Notes: generated from the letters alone by a model not told the origin. Numbered from the stretch's first letter, positions 47,660-57,186 are shown. The stretch: 64,000 nt of DNA from Oribacterium sinus (GCF_014202695.1 NZ_JACHHH010000003.1:1-64000); one strand, 5' to 3'. A program made the numbers and translations.

Positions 47660-48463
47660 TTAATCAAAATCTTCCACCAGCGTCAGATCCATTTCTTCCT
47701 GCTCCGCTTCTTTATTAACAGTAATATCCAGGTCTCCAAAGGCATTTTCCTGCTTAAGAGTAATCTTCCCCATTTTCATCAGCTCCAAAATGGCCAAGAA
47801 GCTCACCACCGTCTCCGTCTTTCCCTGCTTTTTCTTTAGCATTTGTCGGAAGGAAAATCGGCCGTGGCTCTTCGCATAAGCCAGAATATCCTGCATTTTC
47901 CCCTGCAAGCTTATCTTTTCCCGCTTAATCTTTCCAAAGTTTGCCCGAAGCTGGTCCTTTCTGGCTTCCTTCCTCCTTAAAATCTCCTTCATGGTCTCCC
48001 GAAGGCGAAGAATATCCAAGCCCTTCAACAGATCCTCCAGATCCAAAGGCGGCTTGTACTTTTCCACTTCCTTCGGAATACTGGGTTCCTTTTCAATGAT
48101 ATTGGGGGCAGTTTCTTCCTTGGTTCGTAGCATTCTGCTGATTCTTTTATATTTTTTATATTCTAAAAGTCTCTGTACCAGCTCTTCTCTGGGATCTACT
48201 TCCTCCCCTTCCTCTTCCTCCTTCTTGGGCAGCAACATTCTGGCCTTCATTTCCAGAAGCGTCACTGCCATCAGCAGGAAGGCGGAAACGATTTCCAAAT
48301 CCTCTTCCTCCAGCGCCTTCATATATTCCAGATACTGCTCTGTGATTTCCGAAATTGGAATATCATAGATATCGATTTTATTTTTTTCAATAAGGTGGAG
48401 CAATAAGTCCAGCGGCCCCTCAAAGGCATCCAGCTTATAAAAAATCACCTTTTCTTCCATCAT
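47660..48463 (-). CDS. scpA: Segregation and condensation protein A
   Basis: 267 residues, kleisin subunit. N terminus FYKLDAFEGPLDLLLHLIEKNKIDIYDIPI is the classic ScpA start; the C-terminal winged helix (FRQMLKKKQGKTETVVSFLAILELMKMGKI) binds SMC heads. ATG at 48463 has AAGGAG 4-5 bases upstream; the open frame extends into the phosphoesterase gene and is not used. Followed by scpB after about 97 bases. Confidence 0.95.
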   Translation of the reverse strand: MMEEKVIFYKLDAFEGPLDLLLHLIEKNKIDIYDIPISEITEQYLEYMKALEEEDLEIVSAFLLMAVTLLEMKARMLLPKKEEEEGEEVDPREELVQRLLEYKKYKRISRMLRTKEETAPNIIEKEPSIPKEVEKYKPPLDLEDLLKGLDILRLRETMKEILRRKEARKDQLRANFGKIKREKISLQGKMQDILAYAKSHGRFSFRQMLKKKQGKTETVVSFLAILELMKMGKITLKQENAFGDLDITVNKEAEQEEMDLTLVEDFD

Positions 48464-48470
48464 TTTCTCC

Positions 48471-49358
48471 TTACGCTTCTCCCATCGGAAGAATGTCAAA
48501 GCAAGCCAGCTCCGGGAAGTTTGCCAAGCGCACATTGATGCTGTGGGTGCCCAGTCCCCTTCCGGTAAAATGCCATTGTCCCCCTACTTTTCGTAAACCT
48601 CTTGGATTCTTCACAAAAAACTTATACTGGGGAGTCATCAAAGCAAAGCCCGGGAAGCCGATAGCCCCTCCATGAAAATGTCCGGACAGCACCAAGTCCA
48701 CCGGCAAAGCCTCCATTTCCGCTTGATAAAAGGGGCTGTGCATTAAGGCAATACGAAAAATGTTTTTTGGCCGATTCTCCCCGGTAGCTTCTATAGCCTT
48801 TTCCCAATTTTTCTTATCCTCTTCCCCTAAGGGTTTTTTCTTCTTCCAAAGTAGAGGCTGATAATAGGATAAATCCAAGGACAAACCGCTAAGTTCTAAG
48901 TCCTGCTCTAAGCGCAGGGAACGATTTTCTAAGAGCTCCACCTTTTCCAAAGCCTTCCAAAAGGCCTGCTGCTTTCCCTGAAAATCCTCTTTACTAAACA
49001 ACTTTTCTTCATGGTTTCCAAAGGCATAGTAAAGAGGATATTTTTCTGCTAAAGCATACAGCAAACGACAGGAATTTTCCACCTCATCTCTCTCCGCCGT
49101 TTTTTCTCCGGAATAGCTTATAGGAAAATCTCCCCCAATGAAAATCCATCGAGGCTTTAATTCCTCAATTTTTTTCAATAAAAGAGTATTATCCTTTCCA
49201 AAGCTCTTGTCATGGAGGTCTGTCAGGAAGAGAAAACGATAGGCTTTATTTACCTTGTCAGTAGAAATCCTATACCTCTCCACTCTGAGTTGATTTCTTT
49301 CCCAGTGAGAATAGATAAGCAGGAGTATGGGAAGAATTAAGAGGAAAAGAAAAGTCAT
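48471..49358 (-). CDS. Metallophosphoesterase (YkuE-like)
   Basis: 295 residues. N-terminal membrane anchor (about 2-18), then calcineurin-type motifs: FLTDLHDKSFGKDN (Asp, His), IGGDFPIS (GD), FGNHEEKLF (GNHE), MHSPF and LSGHFHGGAIGFP (GHxHGG). Members of this subgroup are membrane-attached phosphodiesterases or phosphatases of unknown substrate. Head of a probable operon leading to scpA. Confidence 0.9.
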   Translation of the reverse strand: MTFLFLLILPILLLIYSHWERNQLRVERYRISTDKVNKAYRFLFLTDLHDKSFGKDNTLLLKKIEELKPRWIFIGGDFPISYSGEKTAERDEVENSCRLLYALAEKYPLYYAFGNHEEKLFSKEDFQGKQQAFWKALEKVELLENRSLRLEQDLELSGLSLDLSYYQPLLWKKKKPLGEEDKKNWEKAIEATGENRPKNIFRIALMHSPFYQAEMEALPVDLVLSGHFHGGAIGFPGFALMTPQYKFFVKNPRGLRKVGGQWHFTGRGLGTHSINVRLANFPELACFDILPMGEA

Positions 49359-49465
49359 TTTGTCTATTCCTTTCTATACGAATCTGCATAGTAATGTTAA
49401 AATTATACAAGATAGAAGAATTCTTTATATTTTGTCTTCCTTTTCTCATTCTAAAAGGAGTATAT

Positions 49466-49663
49466 GTGATTAGTTATGCCCCATTTTGGCGACTGATTGA
49501 ACGAGAACAAGTGAGCCAATATCGTCTTATTCAAGACCACAAAGTTTCTGCCGCACTGCTGCATCGTTTGAAGAAAAACCTACCGGTCTCTACAGAAACC
49601 ATACGACAGCTTTGCCTTTTGTTTTCCTGTACTGTTTCAGACATTATGGAAGTACGTCCTTAG
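49466..49663 (+). CDS. Small XRE-family HTH regulator
   Basis: 65 residues from a GTG with AAAGGAG 5 bases upstream. It consists of one Cro/CI-type helix-turn-helix: FWRLIEREQVSQYRLIQDHKVSAALLHRLKKN, then STETIRQLCLLFSCTVSDIMEV. This short type (YozG-like) is common in Firmicutes. An upstream extension of the frame lacks a start signal. It has a strong bidirectional terminator and is a single-gene unit; target unknown. Confidence 0.87.
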   Translation: MISYAPFWRLIEREQVSQYRLIQDHKVSAALLHRLKKNLPVSTETIRQLCLLFSCTVSDIMEVRP

Positions 49664-49701
49664 AGACCGGGCATAGTCATATATGGTATTTTATCATAGG
49701 G

Positions 49702-49740
49702 AAAAGGTCTGCCAGAGAAGGAACTCTGACAGACCTTTTT
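49702..49740. terminator. Bidirectional terminator between the XRE gene and ftsH
   Basis: AAAAGGTCTGCCAGAG and CTCTGACAGACCTTTTT form a 15-bp stem with one mismatch and a 6-base loop. It serves the XRE gene on plus and ftsH on minus. Confidence 0.88.
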
Positions 49741-49789
49741 CGTACATTTCTTTCAGAAAATGCGGTTTATCTATAGAAGCGTCTGCCTC

Positions 49790-52057
49790 TTAGGCTTCGG
49801 AGTGTCCTTCCTCTTTGCCCTCATTTTCCTCTGTTCCTTCTTTCAGCTCTGAAGAATTTTCCGGATGCTCTTCTCTTCCTTCCTTTTCCTTTACTTCGGC
49901 AAAGATCTTCATAAACTCTTTTCCGGTAATGGTTTCCTTCTCAATCAGGAACTTTGCAATCTCATCCAGAGCAAAACGATTTTCCAACAAAATCTTCTTG
50001 GACTCTTCGTAGCACTCCTTCAAAATGCGTGCCACTTCCTGGTCCACCTCTGTAGCGGTATCGTCTCCGCACTCTAAGACAGCCCGACCTCCCAGGTACA
50101 TATTTTCCTGTCTGGCAAGTCCCATTAAGCCGAACTTCTCGGACATACCGTACTGGGTTACCATCGCTCTGGCAATCTTCGTCGCCTTCTCAATATCATT
50201 GCTGGCTCCGGTAGTTACAGTTTCAAAAACGATTTCCTCTGCCGCTCTGCCTGCCAGACATTCCACCATCATGGAATGAAGCTCTGCCTTGGTATTCAGA
50301 TATTTTTCTTCCTCAGGTACCTGCATAACGTAGCCCAGAGCTCCCATGGTTCTAGGGACAATGGTAATCTTCTGTACCGGCTCGGAGTGCTTCTGCACTG
50401 CTGCCACAAGGGCATGTCCTACCTCGTGGTAAGAAACAATCTTTCTCTCCTGCTGGGAAAGGATACGATCCTTCTTTTCCTTACCTACCAAAACCACTTC
50501 CACCGCCTCAAACAAGTCCTTCTGGCTAACCTTTTCTCTACCATTTTTTACCGCAGTGATGGCGGATTCGTTCATCATGTTGGCAAGATCCGCTCCCACC
50601 GCGCCGCTGGTGGCCAAGGCGATTTCGTCAAAGTCCACGCTGTCGTCCAGCTTGATGTCCTTGGCATGCACCTTTAAGATATTGACTCTTCCCTTCAAAT
50701 CAGGCTTTTCCACAATGACACGGCGGTCAAAACGTCCCGGACGAAGCAAAGCCGGATCCAGGATTTCCGGACGGTTGGTGGCCCCCATGACCATGATTCC
50801 CTTCCCCGCATCAAAGCCATCCATTTCGGAAAGGAGCTGATTCAGAGTCTGTTCTCTTTCATCATTGCCCCCGTAACGGGTATCTCTGGTCTTACCGATG
50901 GCATCAATCTCATCAATGAATATGATGCAAGGCGCAGTCTGGTTTGCCTGTCGGAACAAATCTCTTACACGGCTGGCTCCCACACCAACGAACATCTCCA
51001 CAAAGTCTGAACCGGAAAGAGAGTAGAAGGGCACATTGGCCTCTCCTGCCACAGCCTTGGCCAGAAGGGTTTTTCCGGTTCCCGGAGGCCCTACCAAAAG
51101 GGCTCCCTTAGGAAGCTTTGCACCGATAGAAGTATACTTTGTGGGATTATGTAGGAAGTCTACGATTTCTACAAGGCTTTCCTTCGCCTCATCCTCACCT
51201 GCTACATCCTTAAAGCTGATGCCGGTGTCCTTCTGCATATACATCTTCGCCTTGGACTTACCCACCCCGGAGAATCCTCCACCGGAGGCTCCCATTTTCT
51301 TCACCATGGTGTTCATCAGAAGAATCAGGAAAACAAAGGGTAGCACAATACTGACAATAATCTGCATCAGAAAGGCGGAATTATCCGGTCTCTTTCTGTA
51401 AATCTCCACGTTATGTCTATAGAGACGCTCCACCAAAGATGCCGCATCCGCGTTGACCGGCACAACATAATAGACTCTGCTTTCTCCCTGCGTCAGTCCA
51501 GAAGAGCTGTCGGATCCTGCATTATTTCTTCTCTTCAAATGATTCTTTAAAATCATCCCCAGGATAGTTTCCCAAGAAGTCCTCTCGGAAATATCCTCCT
51601 TAAAATAAACCTCTTCCGATTTTAAACCGTTCTCTTTGAGACCTTCCTCATTATTCTTAGAGGAATCTTGCGACAAGGAGGAATTCTGTTCAGAGAAAGA
51701 AGTTTCTTCCTTTGACGTATCAAAGTTCAAGGCCTTTCCTTCTTCATCATCCCTGGCAATGCCTTCCTTCTCCTCTTTACTTGGATTCTCCTTCGGTTGC
51801 TCTGTCTGCACTCTACTCTTGGGGTAAACCGTAATCTGTCCGTCTCCCCACTCTACCTTGGCCACCAAGTCCTGATCCACCATAGAAAGAAAACGACTAT
51901 AGCTTAATTCCTGAGACATGCCCTTGGTCATAAAACGCTGGGCTACCGTATATATAAAGAAGGTTACTGTTGCCGCTATTAAAACGATGAGAACCGTCTG
52001 TCCCCAGTTGGAGAAGCCTCCATTCTCACCGCCTTTAAAATCATTATTATTATCCAT
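49790..52057 (-). CDS. ftsH: ATP-dependent zinc metalloprotease FtsH with enlarged external domain
   Basis: 755 residues. TM1 at about 20-40, TM2 at about 230-250, Walker A GPPGTGKT (323-330), Walker [10 protein letters not shown], second-region-of-homology [20 protein letters not shown], and zinc motif HEVGH (544-548). The external loop between the membrane helices is about 190 residues instead of roughly 70; residues about 85-190 are a Ser/Glu/Lys-rich, probably disordered insertion. The C-terminal tail is also acidic. Degrades unassembled membrane proteins and regulators. AAGGAG precedes ATG. Confidence 0.97.
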   Translation of the reverse strand: MDNNNDFKGGENGGFSNWGQTVLIVLIAATVTFFIYTVAQRFMTKGMSQELSYSRFLSMVDQDLVAKVEWGDGQITVYPKSRVQTEQPKENPSKEEKEGIARDDEEGKALNFDTSKEETSFSEQNSSLSQDSSKNNEEGLKENGLKSEEVYFKEDISERTSWETILGMILKNHLKRRNNAGSDSSSGLTQGESRVYYVVPVNADAASLVERLYRHNVEIYRKRPDNSAFLMQIIVSIVLPFVFLILLMNTMVKKMGASGGGFSGVGKSKAKMYMQKDTGISFKDVAGEDEAKESLVEIVDFLHNPTKYTSIGAKLPKGALLVGPPGTGKTLLAKAVAGEANVPFYSLSGSDFVEMFVGVGASRVRDLFRQANQTAPCIIFIDEIDAIGKTRDTRYGGNDEREQTLNQLLSEMDGFDAGKGIMVMGATNRPEILDPALLRPGRFDRRVIVEKPDLKGRVNILKVHAKDIKLDDSVDFDEIALATSGAVGADLANMMNESAITAVKNGREKVSQKDLFEAVEVVLVGKEKKDRILSQQERKIVSYHEVGHALVAAVQKHSEPVQKITIVPRTMGALGYVMQVPEEEKYLNTKAELHSMMVECLAGRAAEEIVFETVTTGASNDIEKATKIARAMVTQYGMSEKFGLMGLARQENMYLGGRAVLECGDDTATEVDQEVARILKECYEESKKILLENRFALDEIAKFLIEKETITGKEFMKIFAEVKEKEGREEHPENSSELKEGTEENEGKEEGHSEA

Positions 52058-52095
52058 TCCACTCTCCTTATTCTCATGGCTTACGCCGTTCTACC

Positions 52096-52124
52096 ATTAT
52101 ACGGAGAGCCCCCACATAAAGCAA
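52096..52124 (-). promoter_or_regulatory. ftsH promoter
   Basis: TTGCTT (52119-52124), 17-base spacer, perfect TATAAT (52096-52101) on the minus strand. Start near 52090, leader about 33 bases with AAGGAG. Confidence 0.78.
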
Positions 52125-52235
52125 GGCAAATCGGAGTCGCCACAAGCTTTTTCCGTTTTGCCTATTTTTTTAAGATTTTCTATTATTTTTTTTGACAAAC
52201 AAGGTTCCAAGAAGTTCCTCTTACAACAAAGCGAA

Positions 52236-52427
52236 AGCTGAAAAAGTTCAATATCCTAGTGTTTTCTTGCATATAGGTCTGAAAATGGGGTAATCTGAGC
52301 CCGTCAGCACTTGCTGAAATCAAGCAAAGCGCCGATTGAAGCTTAGTGCTGCTACGAAGGCGAAGTTAGCGAGAGCGTGCCCCATTACAGACCTATATGC
52401 AAAGAAAACTGTTAGAACTTTACAGCT
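52236..52427 (+). repeat. Structured intergenic repeat, copy D
   Basis: A 192-bp copy between the ftsH promoter and leuB. Outer ends AGCTGAAAAAGTTC and, on the other strand, AGCTGTAAAGTTC; then TTTTCTTGCATATAGGTCTG on the left complements the right side nearly fully, with AATGGGG/CCCCATT continuing the stem. Core ATCTGAGCCCGTC, hairpin CAGCACT...AGTGCTG, hairpin GCTACGAAGGCGAAGTTAGC, then GAGAGCGTGCCCC. The right end contains the last two codons and the stop of leuB. Confidence 0.85.
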
Positions 52428-53508
52428 GAGCCACTACAAAATCCCCCATTTCCGAACAGGACAAAAGCTTTTCTCCTTCCTTTCCGGAGAAGATATCCTT
52501 GGTTCTGCCCCCCAGTGCCAATACCTTTTCCACGGCATTTTCCACTCTTTTTGCCGTCTTCTTCTCCCCCAGAGAAATTTCCAGCAGCATTGCTGCGGAT
52601 AGAATGGTAGCTAAGGGATTGGCGATATTCTGTCCTGCAATATCCGGAGCAGAGCCGCCGCTGGGCTCGTAAAGCCCAAAGGCATTTTCCCCTAAGGAAG
52701 CAGAGGGAAGCATGCCCAAAGAGCCGGCAATCTCCGCCATCTCATCGGAAAGGATGTCTCCGAACATATTTTCGGTGACAATCACGGAAAAGTTTCTCGG
52801 ATTTCTAACCAGCTCCATGGCAGTGGAATCCACTAAGGCATGGCGAAGCTCCACCTCCTTCTCTTCCTCTCCCAGCTTTGTGAAAATCTTTCTCCAAAGT
52901 CTGGAGCTATCTAAAACATTGGCCTTATCCACGGAGCAAAGCTTGCCCCCCCTTGCCTTTGCCAGGGAAAAGGCAATACGTCCGATTCTTTCGATTTCAT
53001 GAGCCCGATAAATCAGCTCGTCTCTGGCCACCTCTTCTCCATTTTCCTCGGTAATGGAGCGCTTTCCGAAATACAAGCCCCCGGTAAGCTCTCGAATCAT
53101 CATAATGTCAAAGCCATCCCCAATGATTTCTTCCTTCAAAGGACAGGCATCCCGAAGTTCCTTGTAAAGCTTGGCAGGACGAAGATTACAAAAAAGGCCA
53201 AGTTGCTTCCGAAGAGAAAGAAGACCCGCCTCCGGCCGCTTTTCCACCGGCAAAGAATACCAGGGGGAAACGCCTACCTTTCCCCCAATGCTTCCCATCA
53301 GCACTGCTTGGGAAGCTTTGCAGGCCTCTAAAGTATCCTCCGGCAGAGGCTCTCCGTACAAATCAATGGCTGCACCCCCAAAGGCTTTTTCCGTAAACTG
53401 AAGGCTAAAGCCCTCCAGCTCTGCCACCTTTTCCAGTACTTTTCTAGCCTCTCTTACAATCTCCGGTCCGATTCCGTCTCCCGGCAATGCACAAATGGAA
53501 TACTGCAT
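52420..53508 (-). CDS. leuB: 3-isopropylmalate dehydrogenase
   Basis: 362 residues from ATG 53508 (GAAAGGAG upstream). Leucine biosynthesis: oxidises and decarboxylates 3-isopropylmalate with NAD+. GDGIGPEIV near 8-16, the substrate segment SLRKQLGLFCNLRPAK, MIRELTGGLYFG, and NMFGDILSDEMAEIAGSLG with the metal-binding Asp residues are intact. Not flanked by other leu genes. Its last codons (Gln-Leu-stop) lie in the end of repeat copy D, so the C terminus may have been reset by that element. Confidence 0.96.
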   Translation of the reverse strand: MQYSICALPGDGIGPEIVREARKVLEKVAELEGFSLQFTEKAFGGAAIDLYGEPLPEDTLEACKASQAVLMGSIGGKVGVSPWYSLPVEKRPEAGLLSLRKQLGLFCNLRPAKLYKELRDACPLKEEIIGDGFDIMMIRELTGGLYFGKRSITEENGEEVARDELIYRAHEIERIGRIAFSLAKARGGKLCSVDKANVLDSSRLWRKIFTKLGEEEKEVELRHALVDSTAMELVRNPRNFSVIVTENMFGDILSDEMAEIAGSLGMLPSASLGENAFGLYEPSGGSAPDIAGQNIANPLATILSAAMLLEISLGEKKTAKRVENAVEKVLALGGRTKDIFSGKEGEKLLSCSEMGDFVVAQL

Positions 53509-53540
53509 TTTCGCTCCTTTCTCTTCTAACACTTTTTCAC

Positions 53541-53620
53541 TGTTGAATGCTTGTCCTCCAAAGACGCAAGACTCTATAGCTACTAAATGCTTGCTCTCCT
53601 AGGGCGCAAGACTCTCCCGC
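53541..53620. repeat. Two degenerate tandem 40-bp repeats upstream of leuB
   Basis: 53541-53580 and 53581-53620 share AATGCTTG, TCTCC and CGCAAGACTCT in register (roughly 70% identical). They occupy the leuB leader or promoter region in the divergent gap to uvrB. No T-box or riboswitch motif was recognised. Confidence 0.65.
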
Positions 53621-53686
53621 TGATAAACCCCGCATTATATTCCCCTCTATTCTACTGTAAATTTCTTTTTTAACGTATATGAATTT

Positions 53687-53694
53687 GCTATACT
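53687..53694 (+). promoter_or_regulatory. uvrB extended -10 promoter
   Basis: TGC followed by TATACT (53689-53694; extended -10), about 68 bases before the uvrB ATG. The -35 region is a T run. I found no clear LexA/SOS box of the GAACnnnnGTTC type. Confidence 0.5.
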
Positions 53695-53761
53695 AGAAAT
53701 AACATGCTTTTTTAGCTTTAGAAATCTGTATCAACTACACATTTTTTAAAAGAGGAGTTTT

Positions 53762-55765
53762 ATGGATAGATCACAGCTTACAGGAGAATTTAAACTGCAT
53801 TCGGATTACGCCCCCATGGGGGACCAGCCTGCTGCCATTGAAAAACTGGTGAAGGGCTTACAGGAGGGAAACCAGTTTGAAACCCTGCTGGGTGTCACCG
53901 GCTCCGGAAAAACCTTTACCATGGCCAATGTGATTCAACAAATCCAAAAGCCCACCCTCATCATTTCCCATAACAAGACTCTGGCGGCACAGCTTTACTC
54001 CGAGATGAAGGAATTTTTCCCGGAAAATGCAGTGGAATACTTCGTTTCCTACTACGATTACTACCAGCCGGAGGCCTATGTTCCCAGCACCGACACCTAT
54101 ATTGAGAAGGATTCGGACATCAACGAGGAAATCGACAAATTACGAAACTCTGCCATGGCAGCCCTTTCCGAGCGTAAGGACGTGGTGGTGGTGGCTTCCG
54201 TTTCCTGCATCTACGGTTTGGGAGCCCCCACGGAATATTTAAATATGGCCATTTCCCTCCGTCCCGGACAGATGCGGGATAGAGATGAATTGATTAAGAA
54301 CCTGGTGGAAATCCAGTACAACCGAAACGATATGGATTTTCGCCGCGGAACCTTTCGGGTAAAGGGGGACATTGTAGACATTTTCCCCGCATCCGAAGGC
54401 GAACAGGCCTATCGCATCCAGTTTTTCGGAGACGAAATCGAGGAAATTCAGCTGATTGATGCCCTCACCGGAAAGGGCAAGGCGAAGCTTGAGCACTGCA
54501 TGGTCTTCCCTGCCACCCCCTACGTTATTCCTATGGAGAAAATGAAGATTGCCTGCAAAAATATTTTGGAAGAGCTGGATGAGCGGGTAGCCTATTTTAA
54601 GAGTGAAGAAAAGCTTTTGGAAGCCCAGCGTATTTCCGAGCGAACCAACTTTGATGTGGAAATGATTCGGGAAACCGGGGTTTGCTCCGGTATCGAGAAC
54701 TACACCAGACACTTAAACTTTGCCCAGCCCGGAGAGCCTCCCTACACCCTAATGGACTACTTTCCGGAGGATTACCTGATTATTGTAGACGAGAGCCATA
54801 TCAGCCTGCCCCAGATTCGGGGAATGTATAATGGAAACCTATCCCGAAAAACCACTCTGGTGGACTTCGGATTCCGTCTTCCCTCCGCTCTGGATAATAG
54901 ACCTTTAAATTTCAGTGAATTTGAAGGAAAAATCAACCAAATGCTCTTCGTTTCCGCAACTCCCGGAGAGTACGAGGCGGAGCATGAAATCCTAAGGGCA
55001 GAGCAGATTATCCGTCCTACAGGACTTTTGGATCCGGAAATCGTGGTGCGCCCCACCAAGGGACAGATTGACGACTTACTTTCCGAAATCCATAAGGAAA
55101 CCGACAAGGGCAATAAGATTCTGGTCACCACCCTTACCAAGAAAATGGCAGAGGACCTTACCAAATATTTGCAGGAAGCAAAGGTAAGAGTTAAGTATCT
55201 CCATTCCGATATTGATACTTTGGAAAGAGCCGCCATTATCCGAGATATGCGTCTGGATAAGTTTGATGTTTTGGTGGGCATTAACCTGCTTAGAGAGGGA
55301 CTGGATATTCCGGAGATTACGCTGGTGGCCATTTTGGATGCGGATAAGGAAGGCTTCCTTCGTTCCGAAACCTCTTTGATTCAGACCGTTGGTCGTGCTG
55401 CTCGAAATTCCGAGGGGCATGTTATCATGTATGCGGATACCATTACCGACTCCATGAGGCGTACCATTGACGAAACCAAGAGAAGACGTTCGATTCAGGA
55501 AGAATACAACAAAGCCCATGGCATCACCCCCACCACCATCAAGAAGGCAGTTCGAGATTTGATTGCCATCTCCAAGGTACTGCGAGATGATGAGAAGGGC
55601 TTCCAAAAGGATGTGGAATCCATGTCCAGAGCAGAGATTGAAAAGATGATTCGTGAGTTTAGTAAGAAAATGCGGGCAGCCGCTGCAGAGTTAAACTTCG
55701 AAGATGCCGCACTATATCGTGACAAGATTCAAGAGCTTCGGGACAGTTTAGAGAAAAACGGATAA
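53762..55765 (+). CDS. uvrB: Excinuclease ABC subunit B
   Basis: 667 residues, standard. Helicase-like ATPase of nucleotide excision repair. Walker A GVTGSGKT (44-51), beta-hairpin region [12 protein letters not shown] near 95-106, IIVDESH near 338, helicase motif [23 protein letters not shown] (motif VI) and a C-terminal UVR motif near 628-660 that binds UvrC. GAGGAG precedes ATG. Uses many GC-ending codons compared with its AT-rich flanks, as other housekeeping genes here do. uvrA and uvrC are not in the window. Confidence 0.98.
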   Translation: MDRSQLTGEFKLHSDYAPMGDQPAAIEKLVKGLQEGNQFETLLGVTGSGKTFTMANVIQQIQKPTLIISHNKTLAAQLYSEMKEFFPENAVEYFVSYYDYYQPEAYVPSTDTYIEKDSDINEEIDKLRNSAMAALSERKDVVVVASVSCIYGLGAPTEYLNMAISLRPGQMRDRDELIKNLVEIQYNRNDMDFRRGTFRVKGDIVDIFPASEGEQAYRIQFFGDEIEEIQLIDALTGKGKAKLEHCMVFPATPYVIPMEKMKIACKNILEELDERVAYFKSEEKLLEAQRISERTNFDVEMIRETGVCSGIENYTRHLNFAQPGEPPYTLMDYFPEDYLIIVDESHISLPQIRGMYNGNLSRKTTLVDFGFRLPSALDNRPLNFSEFEGKINQMLFVSATPGEYEAEHEILRAEQIIRPTGLLDPEIVVRPTKGQIDDLLSEIHKETDKGNKILVTTLTKKMAEDLTKYLQEAKVRVKYLHSDIDTLERAAIIRDMRLDKFDVLVGINLLREGLDIPEITLVAILDADKEGFLRSETSLIQTVGRAARNSEGHVIMYADTITDSMRRTIDETKRRRSIQEEYNKAHGITPTTIKKAVRDLIAISKVLRDDEKGFQKDVESMSRAEIEKMIREFSKKMRAAAAELNFEDAALYRDKIQELRDSLEKNG

Positions 55766-55781
55766 GATTTATTCCTAAGGC

Positions 55782-55832
55782 AAATAGGTCTGAAATCGGA
55801 GTATTCACTCTCCTATTTCAGACCTATTTTTT
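55782..55832 (+). terminator. uvrB terminator built from repeat-family arms
   Basis: AAATAGGTCTGAAAT and ATTTCAGACCTATTTTTT form a 15-bp perfect stem, extended by GGAG/CTCC, with a T tract. The arm ATAGGTCTGAA is the same as the inner arm of the structured repeats, joined here with almost nothing between, so this is either a solo remnant or a precursor. Confidence 0.88.
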
Positions 55833-55911
55833 ATAAAGACATGAATCATATCAGACTATTATGATTATGGGATCTATAGCTTTGGACAGCCTAGTCCTCT
55901 GACCGCTTCCT

Positions 55912-56769
55912 TTAATTTCTATCTTTGATAGCCACAGTGGTTTTTTCCAGAATCTGATTACAATACTCGTAATGTCTCCGATAATACTCGGTGTACATTA
56001 TGTCTACCAAGAAGAGCTGACTGATTTCTGCGGAGGTGGAGCCCTTCTGCAGAGAACCCACATTGGCTCCGCAAAGCAATAAAATATCCGTATAATCCGT
56101 AAGCTCCGACTTCTGGAAACGGGTGATGGATACCACAGTGGCTCCGGACTCCTTCGCCAGCTTTGCGATCTCCACGATGTCCCTGGTCGCACCGGAATAG
56201 GAGAAAATCACGGCCACATCTCCTCTTTCCATGGTTGCTGCACTCATCAACTGCTGACTTACCATCTCCGAACAATAAACCTTCGGCTCAATACGATGGA
56301 ACTTATTCATCGCCTTCATCGCGGTCAGCATGGAAGCGCCAACACCGAAGAACAGAATCCGTTTTGCCTTGGAAAGGGCATTCATAGCCTCCGTAACCTT
56401 GTTAAAGTCCAAGAGAGAATGAGTCTCCTTAATGGAATCAATGGTTTCTTCCAAAACCTTTCCGGCAAGCTCCGCAATATTGTTATCCTGTAAAGAAACA
56501 TTGCCTCCATCTCCCTCCTTGCTTTCCTTTCCATTTCCACGCATGGACAGAGAAAGAGTCATCTTAAATTCCTGGTAGCCCTTCACATTCATAGTTTTAC
56601 AAAAACGGAAAACAGAAGTATCCCCCACCTTACAGGTTTCCGCCAAATCCGAAATAGACATAAACAGAACCTGATCGGGATTTTGTAAAATATAGTCCGC
56701 TACCTTTTTCTCTGCCTTGGTAAATTGGTTGTAAGCAGAGCGTATTTTCGTCAAAAAATCTTCCTGCAT
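55912..56769 (-). CDS. MurR/RpiR family transcriptional regulator
   Basis: 285 residues from ATG 56769 (AAGGGG upstream). N-terminal HTH_6 domain (about 5-75; TKAEKKVADYILQNPDQVLFMSI, then CKVGDTSVFRFCKTMNVKGYQEFK) and a SIS sugar-phosphate-binding domain (about 125-255; ILFFGVGASMLTAMKAMNKF, IFSYSGATRDIVEIAKLAKE). Such regulators sense phosphosugars. No sugar operon is adjacent; the nearest candidate is the PTS IIC gene 3 kb away. Target unknown. Confidence 0.92.
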   Translation of the reverse strand: MQEDFLTKIRSAYNQFTKAEKKVADYILQNPDQVLFMSISDLAETCKVGDTSVFRFCKTMNVKGYQEFKMTLSLSMRGNGKESKEGDGGNVSLQDNNIAELAGKVLEETIDSIKETHSLLDFNKVTEAMNALSKAKRILFFGVGASMLTAMKAMNKFHRIEPKVYCSEMVSQQLMSAATMERGDVAVIFSYSGATRDIVEIAKLAKESGATVVSITRFQKSELTDYTDILLLCGANVGSLQKGSTSAEISQLFLVDIMYTEYYRRHYEYCNQILEKTTVAIKDRN

Positions 56770-56956
56770 AGACTCACCCCTTCTGAAATTGTACAATATG
56801 ATTATTATAGCAAATAGGAAATTTTTTTCAAGAAGCAGTGGGTAAATGAATAGAAATTTTTTCTTTTTTCTTTTGACAAGGCATAGTGAAGTTTTCTACT
56901 ACAGGAATGCAATGAACTTTCTCGATAAACCATAGTGAAGTTTATCTGCTATTCCC

Positions 56957-56985
56957 TTGAATTTTTTATCGGAATGTTCTATACT
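56957..56985 (+). promoter_or_regulatory. tRNA-Arg promoter
   Basis: TTGAAT (56957-56962), 17-base spacer, TATACT (56980-56985), with a start near 56992 and about 52 bases to the tRNA. Confidence 0.78.
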
Positions 56986-57044
56986 TTTGAAGTTATCACC
57001 ATTGTTATAGACTGATTTAAGCTCTGTAGCTTTGGCAAATAATT

Positions 57045-57116
57045 GCCCCCGTAGCTTAATGGATAGAGCGCTGGCCTCCGACGCCAGTAGTGGCGGTTCG
57101 AGTCCGTTCGGGAGCA
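57045..57116 (+). tRNA. tRNA-Arg (anticodon CCG)
   Basis: A 72-nt cloverleaf: D-arm GCTTAATGGATAGAGC, anticodon stem CTGGC/GCCAG with loop CTCCGAC (anticodon CCG), T-arm GGCGG-TTCGAGT-CCGTT with two G-T pairs. The acceptor stem GCCCCCG/CGGGAGC has a C3-A70 mismatch, and the discriminator is A73. CCA is not encoded. It may still be functional, but the mismatch and weak T-stem are unusual for the only copy seen here. Confidence 0.9.
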
Positions 57117-57121
57117 TAGGG

Positions 57122-57175
57122 AAAAAGGAGCTATAAAAATCAAAAATTTTTTTTGATTTTCACAGCTCCTTTTTT
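57122..57175 (+). terminator. tRNA-Arg terminator made of repeat-family outer ends
   Basis: AAAAAGGAGCTATAAAAATC and the complementary GATTTTCACAGCTCC with a T6 tail form a hairpin of about 25 bp with almost no loop. The strand sequence GGAGCTATAAAAATCAAA is the outer end found on the structured repeats, so this is an end-to-end joined version lacking the core. Confidence 0.85.
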
Positions 57176-57186
57176 GTACCTTTAAT

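Noticed and set aside
52057-52430. Reading the 52236-52427 repeat as a riboswitch for leuB or ftsH
   Set aside because: It lies downstream of leuB and upstream of the ftsH promoter, not in either leader, and the same element follows unrelated genes.
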